From Raineyella antarctica (GTDB taxonomy: Bacteria; Actinomycetota; Actinomycetes; Propionibacteriales; Propionibacteriaceae), in the NCBI RefSeq assembly GCF_900092135.1, contig NZ_FMYF01000011.1, positions 1-64,000 of the forward strand: a stretch of 64,000 bases of DNA, written 5' to 3'. The notes under the pieces were generated by a model that had not been told where the DNA came from, did no database searches, and saw only the letters and a program-made list of their open reading frames with translations. Position 1 is the first letter of the stretch. The number at the start of each line of letters is the position of its first letter. Positions 53,406 through 61,925 of this stretch are shown piece by piece. Both the position numbers and the translations under genes were made by a program.

Positions 53406-53453
53406 TCTGGCTGCCTTCCGCGATGCCGGACGATCCTTCAGGAGGTTCCGCGT

Positions 53454-54149
53454 ATGGTTCAGGACTCGCCCGCCCAGGCTCTTGGCGCGGACGCCGCCGG
53501 TGCCCGTGATGTTCTCGTTGAGGTTGTGCGTTCTGTTCATGAACGCTTCGCGGAGGCGCATCAGGTGTCGGGGTCGCGGTACGCGATGGGGTTCGGCAGC
53601 CAGTGGCGCGACCTGTTGGATGATGCTCATGAGGCATTCGCATCGCGCGGCTTCCGGTCGCAGAAGCTGGCTCCGGCGGGATATCGGCTCCCGGTCGTCG
53701 GGAGCTGCTTGATCTACGTGTGGCGGGGCAACGCGGACACGGCGAGTAACTTCGCCTCGAGCCCGACCCGGCAGAGCGGGTTCGGTGCAGTGCCCCTGCC
53801 GCAGGCGATGCTGATCGAGCCCAGCTTCGCTGACTGGGGTGAGTCGATCGATGAGTCTGGCGAGACGTCGGTGCCCAACCCTCAGACTGTGCTGAGGCAG
53901 GTCGACGACCCGATGACGCTGGTGCTGGTGATCGTCGACTCGTCGCCGCGGCAGCTGCAGTCCATCCAGTGGGCGATCGCCGTCCTCGACGAGGCCGGCA
54001 AGGTTCAGCTGTACGGGCAGGAAAGCATCTGGGAACCGGAGCTCGCCGTCGTTGGCCAGGCTTCCGAGGTGGAGTCGTTCGACAGCGGCACACCGGTCGC
54101 GCCCGTGGTGGAACTGCAGAAGCAGGAGGGGCCACACTCTGATGCGTGA
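53454..54149 (+). CDS. Unknown 231-residue protein paired with an XRE-ImmA protein
   Basis: ATG 53454 has AGGAGG at ideal spacing. No signal peptide or membrane helix. The most structured parts are SRYAMGFGSQWRDLLDDAHEAFASRGF, LAPAGYRLPVVGSCLIYVWRG and DDPMTLVLVIVDSSPRQLQSIQWAIAVLDEAG, which look like an alpha/beta fold, but I do not recognise a family or catalytic motif. Its stop overlaps the start of the XRE-ImmA gene by eight bases. In known modules with such a partner (for example RosmerTA-type systems, as I recall them) the non-HTH protein is the toxin or effector, so that role is proposed here. Confidence 0.8.
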   Translation: MVQDSPAQALGADAAGARDVLVEVVRSVHERFAEAHQVSGSRYAMGFGSQWRDLLDDAHEAFASRGFRSQKLAPAGYRLPVVGSCLIYVWRGNADTASNFASSPTRQSGFGAVPLPQAMLIEPSFADWGESIDESGETSVPNPQTVLRQVDDPMTLVLVIVDSSPRQLQSIQWAIAVLDEAGKVQLYGQESIWEPELAVVGQASEVESFDSGTPVAPVVELQKQEGPHSDA

Positions 54150-55266
54150 GGACACCCCCACCCTGTTTGACCTGTCGACTACCGGGAGGGGTCAGGGTCG
54201 GTTCGAACCGGCCCGGCTGACCCAGGCCCGCGTCCGCCTCGGGATGAGCAAGACCGATCTTGCTGCCGAGGTCGGCGTGTCGGCTGCCGCTATCGGACAG
54301 TACGAAGCCGGCGTCAACTCGCCTCGAGCCGAGGTGCTCGAGCGGCTGGCGCGGGCACTGAAGGTCCGCCCTGGGTTCTTCAGCGCCGGTCGCCCGTTGG
54401 CACGTATCGACACCGTGAACGCGCACTTTCGAAGCTTGCGGTCGGCCCGTGTGAGCGACCGTCAGAAGGCACTGGCCACGGCGACCCTGGTGTGGGAACT
54501 GACGTTCGCGCTCGAGCGGTTCGTGAAGCTTCCTGAGGTGGATCTTCCCAAGGTCCAGCCCGGATCCGCACCCGCTGATGCCGCCATGATTCTGCGACGG
54601 CACTGGGGGCTGCCAGAGGGGCCGGTCAAGCACCTGGTTGCCGCGGCGGAGTCCCACGGCATCATCACCGTGATCAGGCCTGTGGGAGAGATCGACGCGG
54701 TGGACGCCTTCTCGGTGGTGATCGTGGATCGCCCCATCATCATCACCACGCCGCGCCGGAGCCAGAACGTCTTCCGGCACAGGTTCTCGATCGCGCACGA
54801 GATCGGGCACCTGCTCCTGCACGGGGAGGCCGGTGAGCACAGCGCGGCGATCGAGCGGGAAGCCGACGAGTTCGCTGCGGCGTTTCTGACGCCCGCGGCC
54901 TCAATGGATGCCGCGCTTCCGCAGCGGCTCGACCTGGCGGCTCTGGACCGACTGGGGAGGACCTGGGGTGTCTCGCCTCAATCGCTGGTCCGTCGGATGG
55001 TCGAGAGGGGGCGCACCACCGAGTCATCGGCCCGACGGGCCTACCAGCGCCTGGCTATGGCCGACGATCCCTCAGCCGACCCGACCAGCGCCTATCCAGG
55101 GGAGGTGCCGACGCTCCTGAGGAAGGCCGTCGACCTTGCCGCGGATCATGGTGGGGGAGTGCCTGCTCTCGCCGAAGTCCTCAAGCTCAACCCGGGACAG
55201 GTCCGTGACCTGCTGGGCGAGGCCGACCAGCGCCCCGTGCTGCGCCTCGTCCGCGACGAGAACTGA
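54142..55266 (+). CDS. XRE-family regulator with ImmA/IrrE metallopeptidase domain
   Basis: 374 residues from ATG 54142. Helix-turn-helix at about residues 27-78 (LTQARVRLGMSKTDLAAEVG, AAAIGQYEAGVNSPRAEVL). A middle helical region, then the zinc-peptidase domain with HEIGH at 219-223 (RFSIAHEIGHLLLHG) and the third ligand in EREADEFAAAFLTP. A C-terminal helical region adds a second helix-turn-helix-like stretch. Proteins of this build act as phage or ICE repressors, or as antitoxins that may cleave a partner. Tight coupling to the unknown 231-residue gene and its place at the edge of a conjugative element fit a toxin-antitoxin or defence role. Confidence 0.88.
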   Translation: MREDTPTLFDLSTTGRGQGRFEPARLTQARVRLGMSKTDLAAEVGVSAAAIGQYEAGVNSPRAEVLERLARALKVRPGFFSAGRPLARIDTVNAHFRSLRSARVSDRQKALATATLVWELTFALERFVKLPEVDLPKVQPGSAPADAAMILRRHWGLPEGPVKHLVAAAESHGIITVIRPVGEIDAVDAFSVVIVDRPIIITTPRRSQNVFRHRFSIAHEIGHLLLHGEAGEHSAAIEREADEFAAAFLTPAASMDAALPQRLDLAALDRLGRTWGVSPQSLVRRMVERGRTTESSARRAYQRLAMADDPSADPTSAYPGEVPTLLRKAVDLAADHGGGVPALAEVLKLNPGQVRDLLGEADQRPVLRLVRDEN

Positions 55267-55307
55267 ATCCCGGCATGGACGTACACATGCACGAGCTGAA
55301 CATCTAA

Positions 55308-55366
55308 GCCTTGAGGAGGCGCATGGGGGGAGCGCCTCCTCAAGGCCCGCCTCAGTGTAGTGAGTC
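55308..55366. repeat. Hairpin repeat element, copy B
   Basis: GCCTTGAGGAGGCGC and GCGCCTCCTCAAGGC are perfect 15-bp arms around ATGGGGGGA; CAGTGTAGTGAG follows at 55353. It is the counterpart of 1439-1495. Lying 42 bp beyond the XRE-ImmA stop, it may also act as its terminator. Confidence 0.75.
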
Positions 55367-55528
55367 GATCGTCCAACTGCGTTGCTGGATCAAGGTGATG
55401 CCTGACACAGACTGGCGGTAGCTGGCATTTGGCTCGACTCGTCAGACTGACTCCTCCCCGAGGTGAGCGGGCAGCGAAGGCCGACGCCCTGGTCGGGGTC
55501 CGGGAGGGTGACACGCTATCCCGCTATA

Positions 55529-55591
55529 CCAGCTAAGCCAGATAGGCCAGATAGGCCAGCTAAGCCAGCTAAGCCAGATAGGCCGGCTATG
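55529..55591. repeat. 9-bp tandem repeat array
   Basis: Seven units of two alternating types, CCAGCTAAG and CCAGATAGG, the last diverged (CCGGCTATG). No gene spans it. It shares the CCAGCTA word with the 18-bp array at 737. Confidence 0.8.
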
Positions 55592-55697
55592 CCGGGTATC
55601 CGTTCCTGTCTCGTCAAGGTGTGAAACCGGGCGGACGGTAAAGATACGCAGTCCGACTTCCCTGGGCGTTCACGTGCGGCTTCTGCTGCTTCCCCTC

Positions 55698-56315
55698 TCA
55701 CGTGAAGATGCCCTCGGGTGGTGGTTCGACGGTCCAGGGGGGTAGTTGGTCGTGTTCGCCGGTGATGGGGTGGCATTTGCGGAAGGGGCCGGTGGGGGCG
55801 GTGAGTTGGTGCATGAGGGGGTCGGCGTAGGTGAGGAGCCAGGTGGCGATGCCGAGGGGGCCTTCGTAGCGGAGGGCTTCCCAGGTGCGCCAGAGGGCTT
55901 CGATGCGGGTGTAGGCCTCGGCGTGGAGCCACCATTTGGTGCACCAGCGGGCTTCGGGTCCGCGGCGCCACATGGGGAGGAGGTAGCCGGTCAGCCAGTC
56001 GGCGGAGGTGGCGTAGAGCATGGGGCGGTCGTCGGCGGCGGCCGCCTGTTCGAGGTCGTCGGTGACGGTGGTCGCATACGCCTCGGCGTCGGCCTCGATG
56101 GCGCCGGCCCGCAGGGCATCGACCTTGCCCTGTGCCCGGTCGAGGGCGTCCTGGGCTGCGAGGACGTCGGCCGAGGACCCGGTCGCGATCGCGCCGTCGA
56201 GGACGGCCTGGGCAGCGCGGAGCTCCTGTTCGGCCGCCTGCAGCGGGGACCCGGTCGCCTCCTGGCTGGCGGCCTCGTCGCTGGTCGTCTGGTCGTTGGT
56301 CGTGGTCTCGCTCAT
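55698..56315 (-). CDS. DUF4913 protein of a conjugative element
   Basis: 205 residues from ATG 56315, with AGGAG six bases upstream and the previous stop only three bases before it. The N-terminal half is an acidic coiled-coil-like region (QAAEQELRAAQAVLDG, AQDALDRAQGKVDALRAG); the C-terminal half is DUF4913: WLTGYLLPMWRRGPEARWCTKW, EAYTRIEALWRTWEALRY, PLMHQLTAPTGPFRKCHP. It is regularly encoded next to TraG in actinobacterial integrative elements; its role is unknown. Two truncated copies exist in the window (23302, 53285). Confidence 0.88.
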   Translation of the reverse strand: MSETTTNDQTTSDEAASQEATGSPLQAAEQELRAAQAVLDGAIATGSSADVLAAQDALDRAQGKVDALRAGAIEADAEAYATTVTDDLEQAAAADDRPMLYATSADWLTGYLLPMWRRGPEARWCTKWWLHAEAYTRIEALWRTWEALRYEGPLGIATWLLTYADPLMHQLTAPTGPFRKCHPITGEHDQLPPWTVEPPPEGIFT

Positions 56316-56317
56316 GA

Positions 56318-58066
56318 TCACTCCTGCACTGCTGCGAGCTTGCTGTAGTAGGTCTCGGAGGCGCGGATCGCCTCGGCGTGGTCGGTTTGGCTCCAGTGGA
56401 CGAGTTCGACCAGGGCGGCGGGGGCGCCGGAGGAGAGCATGATCGCGCGGCCGCGGGGGAGGGAGGCGAGTTCGGCGGGTTCGAGGATCGCCTCACGTTG
56501 CAGGCGGGTGGAGGTCGAGCGGCCCGAGTCGAACAGGCCCGCGGACTTGCCGGAGGTGGAGGTGTCGTGGCGGATGATGTCGTGGTCCCCGATGAGGCGG
56601 GAGGTGTTGGTGAGGAAGTCGGCTTGGGCGATGCCGGCGCCGATGACGCGCAGGTTCGCGGCGGACCAGAGTTTTTCCATGCCGTCGCGTCCCCAGGCGG
56701 CGACGCCTTGGTTCCAGGACTGCAGGAACGTGGAGATGACGATGCCGCGGGACCCGAAGTGGGAGTAGAGGTCGGGTAGGTCGGGCCAGCGCACGACGTT
56801 GGCGGCCTCGTCGAGGATGACCATCAGCGGGACGGGGAGCCGGCCGGCGGGGGAGTGGGAGGCGTAGGTTTCGCCGGCTCGCACGACGGCGACGGTGAGG
56901 GCGGCGGCGATGGCGCGGGCGGTGCCGCGTCCTTCCATGGAGACCAGGTAGAGGGTCTGGGTGGAGCGGACGAATTGGTCGGGCCGGAACTGCGGCCGGT
57001 CCTTCTCGGTGCCGCCGGTGCTGGGGGTGATCCAGGGGAGCAGGTCGGGGTTGGTGAGCCAGGTGATCATTTTGGCGGCGGTCCCGATGACGCCGTCGCG
57101 TTGGCGTTCGGAGAGGGCGATGATGGCGAACAGGGTGGTCGCGGGGCCCGAATGTCCGGCCATCCGGAGGATGAGGGCGGGATCTTCGTCGTCGGGGTTG
57201 GACGCCCACCGGTAAACCGTGGTGATGGGCTCATCGCCGGTGGCGGCGGCCAGGAGGAGGCAGGCGAGGTAGTTGGTGGCGGCGGTGTCGAAGTAGGCGT
57301 CGGTGCGCGCATCGGTGTCCTTGCTCGCGGCGGCGAACAGGGCGGCCATCTCCTCGGCTTGGGCGATGCCGGTGACGTAGGAGAGCGGGTTCCACCACCA
57401 GGACGGTTCCTCGCCGATGATGTTTTGGGGGTCGAAGACCCACACGGTTCCGGTGAGGGCGCGGGGGCCGCGGGTCTGGTCGACGAGGTCGCGTTTGTTG
57501 GTGGTGGCGAGGGCGGGGCCGGCGGTTTCGAGGAGTTGGGGGACGCAGACGCAGGAGGTTTTGCCGGCGCGGGGGCCCATGATCCAGACCTGGACCCATT
57601 CCCAGGAGGACCGCAACTCGGCCCCGCCGGGAATCAGCTTGCCGACGGGGACGCCGTCGGAGGCCCGCGTCGCGCCGAGGCGTTCGGCGTCGGCGCGCGC
57701 CCCGGCAGGCAACATGCTGATGAGGTCTTTCTCGTGGGCCATCGAGGCGGCCTTCCCATCGACGCGGGTCCGCCCTGCTGTCAGGGAGCGGAGCGCACGG
57801 ATGCCCACCACGACGCCTGCGCTGATTCCGGTCAGGACGAGGAGGGTCAGGGCGGCCTGGCCCGGCCCGATCCGGGTGAGGCCGCGGGTCAGTTCGGCCA
57901 GGTAGGCGCCGGGGGAGGCCTTGGTTGATCCCAGCAGCCGGCCGCTGCCCCACAGGGTTCCCCAGATGACCATGATCACGGCGACGGCGCCGAGGGCCCA
58001 GAGCCAGCGTTCTTCGCCGGCCGGATCCTGACGGCGGGCCCGGTTGTCCTTCAGGCGATTCGTCAT
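56318..58066 (-). CDS. TraG/VirD4-type conjugative coupling ATPase
   Basis: 582 residues. Two N-terminal helices (about 21-40 and 70-92) anchor it; the cytoplasmic part has Walker A GPRAGKTS, Walker B LMVILDEAANV and a TraM-recognition-like C-terminus (GSRGIVISTFLQSWNQGVAAWG). Coupling proteins recruit the DNA-relaxase complex to the type IV channel and pump DNA. It follows the VirB4-like gene, with a 36-residue ORF in between that duplicates its first 16 or so codons. The next gene (DUF4913) starts three bases after its stop. Confidence 0.92.
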   Translation of the reverse strand: MTNRLKDNRARRQDPAGEERWLWALGAVAVIMVIWGTLWGSGRLLGSTKASPGAYLAELTRGLTRIGPGQAALTLLVLTGISAGVVVGIRALRSLTAGRTRVDGKAASMAHEKDLISMLPAGARADAERLGATRASDGVPVGKLIPGGAELRSSWEWVQVWIMGPRAGKTSCVCVPQLLETAGPALATTNKRDLVDQTRGPRALTGTVWVFDPQNIIGEEPSWWWNPLSYVTGIAQAEEMAALFAAASKDTDARTDAYFDTAATNYLACLLLAAATGDEPITTVYRWASNPDDEDPALILRMAGHSGPATTLFAIIALSERQRDGVIGTAAKMITWLTNPDLLPWITPSTGGTEKDRPQFRPDQFVRSTQTLYLVSMEGRGTARAIAAALTVAVVRAGETYASHSPAGRLPVPLMVILDEAANVVRWPDLPDLYSHFGSRGIVISTFLQSWNQGVAAWGRDGMEKLWSAANLRVIGAGIAQADFLTNTSRLIGDHDIIRHDTSTSGKSAGLFDSGRSTSTRLQREAILEPAELASLPRGRAIMLSSGAPAALVELVHWSQTDHAEAIRASETYYSKLAAVQE

Positions 58067-58169
58067 GGCTTCACCTCCTCGGTGCGGGGTGTGGTCGAGT
58101 GCTGGTCGCTGCCGGCAGCCAGCGGTCCTCTCGGGCTGGATCCTGACGGCGGGCCCGGTTGTCCTTCAG
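58023..58169. repeat. 32-bp direct repeat at the 5' end of traG
   Basis: Positions 58023-58054 and 58138-58169 are identical. The first lies inside the start of traG, the second in the small ORF upstream. It is the trace of a tandem duplication of about 115 bp. Confidence 0.85.
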
Positions 58170-58181
58170 ACGCCCTGTCAT
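58071..58181 (-). CDS. 36-residue ORF duplicating the TraG N-terminus
   Basis: Starts ATG 58181 with an ATGA overlap to the VirB4-like stop, and ends four bases before the traG ATG, so all three are coupled. It reads MTGRLKDNRARRQDPAREDRWLPA, against MTNRLKDNRARRQDPAGEERWLWA in TraG, then diverges. Its end supplies the AGGAGG ribosome site of traG. It may be a by-product of the duplication, kept because it preserves translational coupling, or a small decoy of the TraG cytosolic tail. Confidence 0.55.
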   Translation of the reverse strand: MTGRLKDNRARRQDPAREDRWLPAATSTRPHPAPRR

Positions 58182-59749
58182 CGGTCACCCCTGGTCTGGT
58201 CATGGCTCGACGTGGCGGTCTTGGGGGTGTGGGTGAGGGCGGCCCAGCGTTTGTTGGTGTCGTTGACGGCGCGTTCGGAGGCGGTGAGGTGGACCTGGAA
58301 GGGGGTGCCGGGGGCCTTGCCGGTCTTCAGCAGGAAGCAGCCCTGGCCGGGTGGTGCTGTGGCGGTGTGGGTGCGGGGGTCGATGTTGGCCTGTTCGGAC
58401 CACGACGCGATCAGCGCGACCTCACGCTCAGAGAGGTCGAAGACGTCGCGCAGGTTGCCCATTTCTTTGTCGGCCAGGCCGCCGAGGAAGACCATGGAGG
58501 AGCGTTCGACGAACCCCCACGCGCGCTGGGTGAGGTCGTCTCGGCTCAGTTTGAGGTCGGCCATGGTGTGGGTGATCATGACTTGTCCGATGCCCATCTG
58601 GCGGTTCAGGCGGGTGATCGCGTCGCAGAGGTCGACCATGCCTTCCCAGGCGCGCAGCATCCGCCACAGTTCGTCCATCACCAGGAAGTGGATGACCTGG
58701 TCGATGATGTGGTCGTCGGCGGCGTACTGGGCGGCGGCGACGGCTGAGGAGCCGTAGCTCCAGCAGACGGCTTGGGCGGCGGCCTGCAGCAGGGTGTCGT
58801 CGTCGGTGACCGCCGAGACGTCGAAGCAGGTCGGAACACCCAGGCGCAGCGGCTGCGACGTGGGGCGGGCGAACACGGCCCCGAAGGGGCCGTCCTCACC
58901 CAGGGCCATCAGCCCTTCCTCGAGGCCCTCGGTCTCTTGCTGGTATTTGTCCTCGCTGCCCCGGTCCAGGGCGACGTAGCGCAGTTCGGCGGGCTGGGCG
59001 CGGATGATGGCCAGCACGTCACCGACCAGGAGCTCCCGGTCGGTGACCTGCTCATCCAGGAGCCGCATCGCGACGTTGAGGATGTTCTGCTCCCGCGCCG
59101 TGATCGCGGTATGGCGGACCAGCTCGATCAGGCTGGCCAGGATCGCCAGGCGCCGGGCCCGCAGATCAGCGCTGGCGCGTTCCCTGGCCCGCGGACTCAT
59201 CTGTTCCAGCAGCCCGCGGACGGGGCCGGGGTCGAGCGGGTTGATGGACCCGACACCGCGCCCCACCCGGATCACGTCGCCGCCGATGGCACCGATCAGG
59301 TCGACGTAGTCGGGTTTGAGGTCGGCCATGATCATCGGCACGACCCCGGCGTGGGTCAGGCCGACCACGAGGCGCCGCACCAGGGAGGACTTGCCCTTGC
59401 CGGGCCGGCCCAGCACGAACGCCGACGGCGTATCGACCAGGCGACGTTCGAACCAGGAGATGGGGTCGGCGCACATCGTCTGGCCGTTCATCAAATGCTT
59501 GCCCAGGGGCACCCCGACCAGCGGGGTCCCGGCGCCGGCAGCGAAGGGGTAGAGGCCACAGACCTGGACGGTGGTGCCGCGGTATTCGGGGGTCGGGCTG
59601 ATCGGCCCGGCCGCGCCGCCACCACGCCCACCCCACCCCCACGCGCCCGGCCGACCGCCCAGGCGCTTCTTGGTGCCCGCCGGCCCGGCCGCGTGGCGCG
59701 GAGCCCGCAAGTCCTTCTGCTCGTCCTTGCTCAACGTCAGATTGGCCAT
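58178..59749 (-). CDS. VirB4/TraC-like conjugation ATPase
   Basis: 523 residues from ATG 59749, which shares a base with the upstream SCO6880 stop region. After a Gly-rich N-terminus, FVLGRPGKGKSSLVRRL is the Walker A loop and HFLVMDELWRML the Walker B; QMGIGQVMITHTMADLKL and ERSSMVFLGGL are further conserved RecA-like elements. Powers assembly or substrate transfer in the type IV secretion channel. It is co-transcribed with SCO6880, the small ORF and traG. Confidence 0.9.
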   Translation of the reverse strand: MANLTLSKDEQKDLRAPRHAAGPAGTKKRLGGRPGAWGWGGRGGGAAGPISPTPEYRGTTVQVCGLYPFAAGAGTPLVGVPLGKHLMNGQTMCADPISWFERRLVDTPSAFVLGRPGKGKSSLVRRLVVGLTHAGVVPMIMADLKPDYVDLIGAIGGDVIRVGRGVGSINPLDPGPVRGLLEQMSPRARERASADLRARRLAILASLIELVRHTAITAREQNILNVAMRLLDEQVTDRELLVGDVLAIIRAQPAELRYVALDRGSEDKYQQETEGLEEGLMALGEDGPFGAVFARPTSQPLRLGVPTCFDVSAVTDDDTLLQAAAQAVCWSYGSSAVAAAQYAADDHIIDQVIHFLVMDELWRMLRAWEGMVDLCDAITRLNRQMGIGQVMITHTMADLKLSRDDLTQRAWGFVERSSMVFLGGLADKEMGNLRDVFDLSEREVALIASWSEQANIDPRTHTATAPPGQGCFLLKTGKAPGTPFQVHLTASERAVNDTNKRWAALTHTPKTATSSHDQTRGDR

Positions 59750-61254
59750 CACAGGGCGTCCTTCCACTCGGCCGGGATCGCGGTGTGTTCGGGCAGGACC
59801 AAGCCGAGAGGCAGTCCGGCGGCGAACGTGGCGGCCTGTGTCCAGGTCGCGGGGCGCAGCTTGAGCCGAGAGGCCGCGGACAGCTGGCGGATCGTCTCGA
59901 TGATCTTCGACAGATCAGTCGGGTCGAGCACCGTGGCGGTGATGATCACGCCGAAGCGGATCATGCCTGCGCCGGTCGCTTCCTCGTTCGCGGTCTGTTG
60001 GGCGTGACGCAGCCGCAGGGAGTCCCGCGATGTGGCCTGCTTGTTGTTGTTCAGCACGAACAGGGCGTTCTGGACTTCGCCCTCCACGACGCGAGCGGAG
60101 GTCTCCATGGTCAGCGGCCGGTAGACCAGCGTGACGCGCTTGCGCGGGATCTCCGGGTGCGGGGCGAGCAGACGTGCCAGCACGTCGGAGTGGACGATGC
60201 TGCGAGGAGCCTGGAGCATCTCCCACGACATGCTCCACGCGCGATCATGACGGTAGACGTCCGGGCGGCGGTCATCGGCGAACGTCGGCCCGGCCTGCTG
60301 CCAGGTCAGGCCCGTCCCGCCCGCCGCACGCGCTTCCTCCACGTCGGTAGCGACCGAGGGATCGTAGGCGACCCGTACGGCATCGACCAGGTCCTGGCCC
60401 GTCATCGGGGTGGGTTGCTGGCCGGCCCCCGACTCCCGCAGCATCACCAGCATCGACGGCAGAGCGTTACCGATCCGCCTGATCATCTCCTCGGTCGGCC
60501 GCTTGGGGCCGCCCGGAGCCGTGCGGGAGCGGAACGTCACGGAGATCCGGGTGGTCATCTGTGCCTGACCGGCAGGGTAGGCGGCCTTGATCTCGCCCAT
60601 CACCTGATCGGCGAAGGCGGCCGAGGGGCCGTGAGTCGCGCGGCGCGCCTCGATCATGTGGCGCAGCCGCACCCCCGGATCGGGCGCGGTCTCGATCGAG
60701 ACCTGGGCGCCGGCGATGTCGGTCTGCTCCTGGCCCAGCATCGCCAGCCACTGACCCCAGATGGCGACCTGGCGGTCGATCTTGTCCGCATCCACCAGGT
60801 CCATTCCGGTGGAGGCTCCCTCGATCACCACGCTGTAATGGTCGGTGGAGGGAACGTGGACGATCCCGAACGGGGTCCCGTAGGCATCGGTGGCCTCGAT
60901 CAGTTCCGATGCGGCCAGCAGCCCGGGCAGGCGGGCCTGCCCGTCACGCGTCATGCCGCAGGGGCCCTGCAGCAGCACCGCCGATCCGGTGTGCGCCATC
61001 CGGGCCTTGGCGGCCCGGACGAAGAACTTCTCGTAGAGGGTCATCCCCGTGGCCGGACTCTTGGCCAGGAGGGGGAGCATGAGCGCTCCCGTGGCGAAGA
61101 AGACCACGACCGCGCCCAGGAACCCCTGGGTCATGGCGGCGATGATCATCGCGACCGCTCCGAGGGCGAGCAGCGCGGTCGCTGCCATGCTTACCCCCGC
61201 GATGCCCTTGATCTGGGGCCGGGTCCAGTTGCCGTACGTCGTGGATTCGCTCAT
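59749..61254 (-). CDS. SCO6880-family conjugation protein
   Basis: 501 residues. Two N-terminal helices (about 20-62) followed by a large cytoplasmic domain: PATGMTLYEKFFVRAAKARM, HYSVVIEGASTGMDLVD, MTTRISVTFRSR and the end LGLVLPEHTAIP. It is the standard upstream partner of the VirB4-like ATPase in actinobacterial integrative conjugative elements and may correspond to the missing N-terminal domain of VirB4. Start codon overlaps none; the stop overlaps the VirB4 start by one base. Confidence 0.9.
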   Translation of the reverse strand: MSESTTYGNWTRPQIKGIAGVSMAATALLALGAVAMIIAAMTQGFLGAVVVFFATGALMLPLLAKSPATGMTLYEKFFVRAAKARMAHTGSAVLLQGPCGMTRDGQARLPGLLAASELIEATDAYGTPFGIVHVPSTDHYSVVIEGASTGMDLVDADKIDRQVAIWGQWLAMLGQEQTDIAGAQVSIETAPDPGVRLRHMIEARRATHGPSAAFADQVMGEIKAAYPAGQAQMTTRISVTFRSRTAPGGPKRPTEEMIRRIGNALPSMLVMLRESGAGQQPTPMTGQDLVDAVRVAYDPSVATDVEEARAAGGTGLTWQQAGPTFADDRRPDVYRHDRAWSMSWEMLQAPRSIVHSDVLARLLAPHPEIPRKRVTLVYRPLTMETSARVVEGEVQNALFVLNNNKQATSRDSLRLRHAQQTANEEATGAGMIRFGVIITATVLDPTDLSKIIETIRQLSAASRLKLRPATWTQAATFAAGLPLGLVLPEHTAIPAEWKDAL

Positions 61255-61269
61255 CGGTCTTCCCCTTCG

Positions 61270-61518
61270 TTAGTGCTCAGCGGGCCGCCGTCCGGCAACG
61301 GCGCCTCGATGCGTGTGTACCGGGGCCCGCGGATGACCGGGCGAGACGCAGGAAGCTGGCTGCCGCCCCTGGGTGCAGAACCGCCAGTCGTCGCAGCCGC
61401 AGTCTCCTTGGGCTCCATCGGGATCGGCCGTCGACGATTCGGCGCCTGCCGCCGGGGCGGACAGCAGACGTGATCCGGCGTTCCGTAGGCCTGACCAGGT
61501 GAGCTTCTTCGGCGTCAT
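61270..61518 (-). CDS. Short hypothetical protein at the element border
   Basis: 82 residues from ATG 61518 (MTPKKLTWSGLRNAGSRLL), ending 15 bases before the SCO6880 start. It has five cysteines (GDCGCDDWRFC) and no known domain. Strand and spacing fit the conjugation operon, but the IS30 relic begins just upstream, so the promoter and perhaps the real start are lost. Confidence 0.35.
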   Translation of the reverse strand: MTPKKLTWSGLRNAGSRLLSAPAAGAESSTADPDGAQGDCGCDDWRFCTQGRQPASCVSPGHPRAPVHTHRGAVAGRRPAEH

Positions 61519-61556
61519 ATGACCCGTGTCACTTTTCTGGCCCCTGATCTAGGTCG

Positions 61557-61866
61557 GTTCACCTGCCCGACGGGCACACGACCGCCGCCCGGTTCGCCTT
61601 GACCTGGGACCAGGGCACGGAGACGGGCGCCCATGACCGAATCGCCGACCTGTTCGATGAGGGCGTGTTCTTCGCCCATGCCGGTAAGCCGTGGCAGCGA
61701 GGCAGCAACGAAGACACCAATGGGCTGCTGCGTCAGTACTTCCCCAAAGGGACCGACCTGCGCCTCCACACGGCCGATTCTCTGCAGGCCGTCGCCCAGC
61801 GCCTCAACGACCGCCCACGCAAGACACTCGGCTGGCGCACACAGGCTCACGTCTTCCAGCCAGGAG
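61557..61866 (+). pseudogene. IS30-family transposase C-terminal remnant
   Basis: The frame reads ALTWDQGTETGAHDRIADLF, then FFAHAGKPWQRGSNEDTNGL, LRQYFPKGTDLRLH and LNDRPRKTLGWRTQAHVFQ, the conserved end of IS30 transposases with its last two catalytic acids. The N-terminal helix-turn-helix half is missing and the frame runs past the usual stop. It separates the conjugation genes from the patatin gene. Confidence 0.85.
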
Positions 61867-61925
61867 ACGCGCAAATTTCTGGCAGTGTTGCGACGATCAC
61901 TCGAATCCGTCGATCGGGTCGGGCC

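Larger units (their letters stand above)
55267..55697. other. Intergenic stretch with two repeat structures
   Basis: 431 bp between the XRE-ImmA gene and the convergent DUF4913 gene. It contains hairpin element copy B, a 9-bp repeat array (55529-55591) and no gene. Confidence 0.7.
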
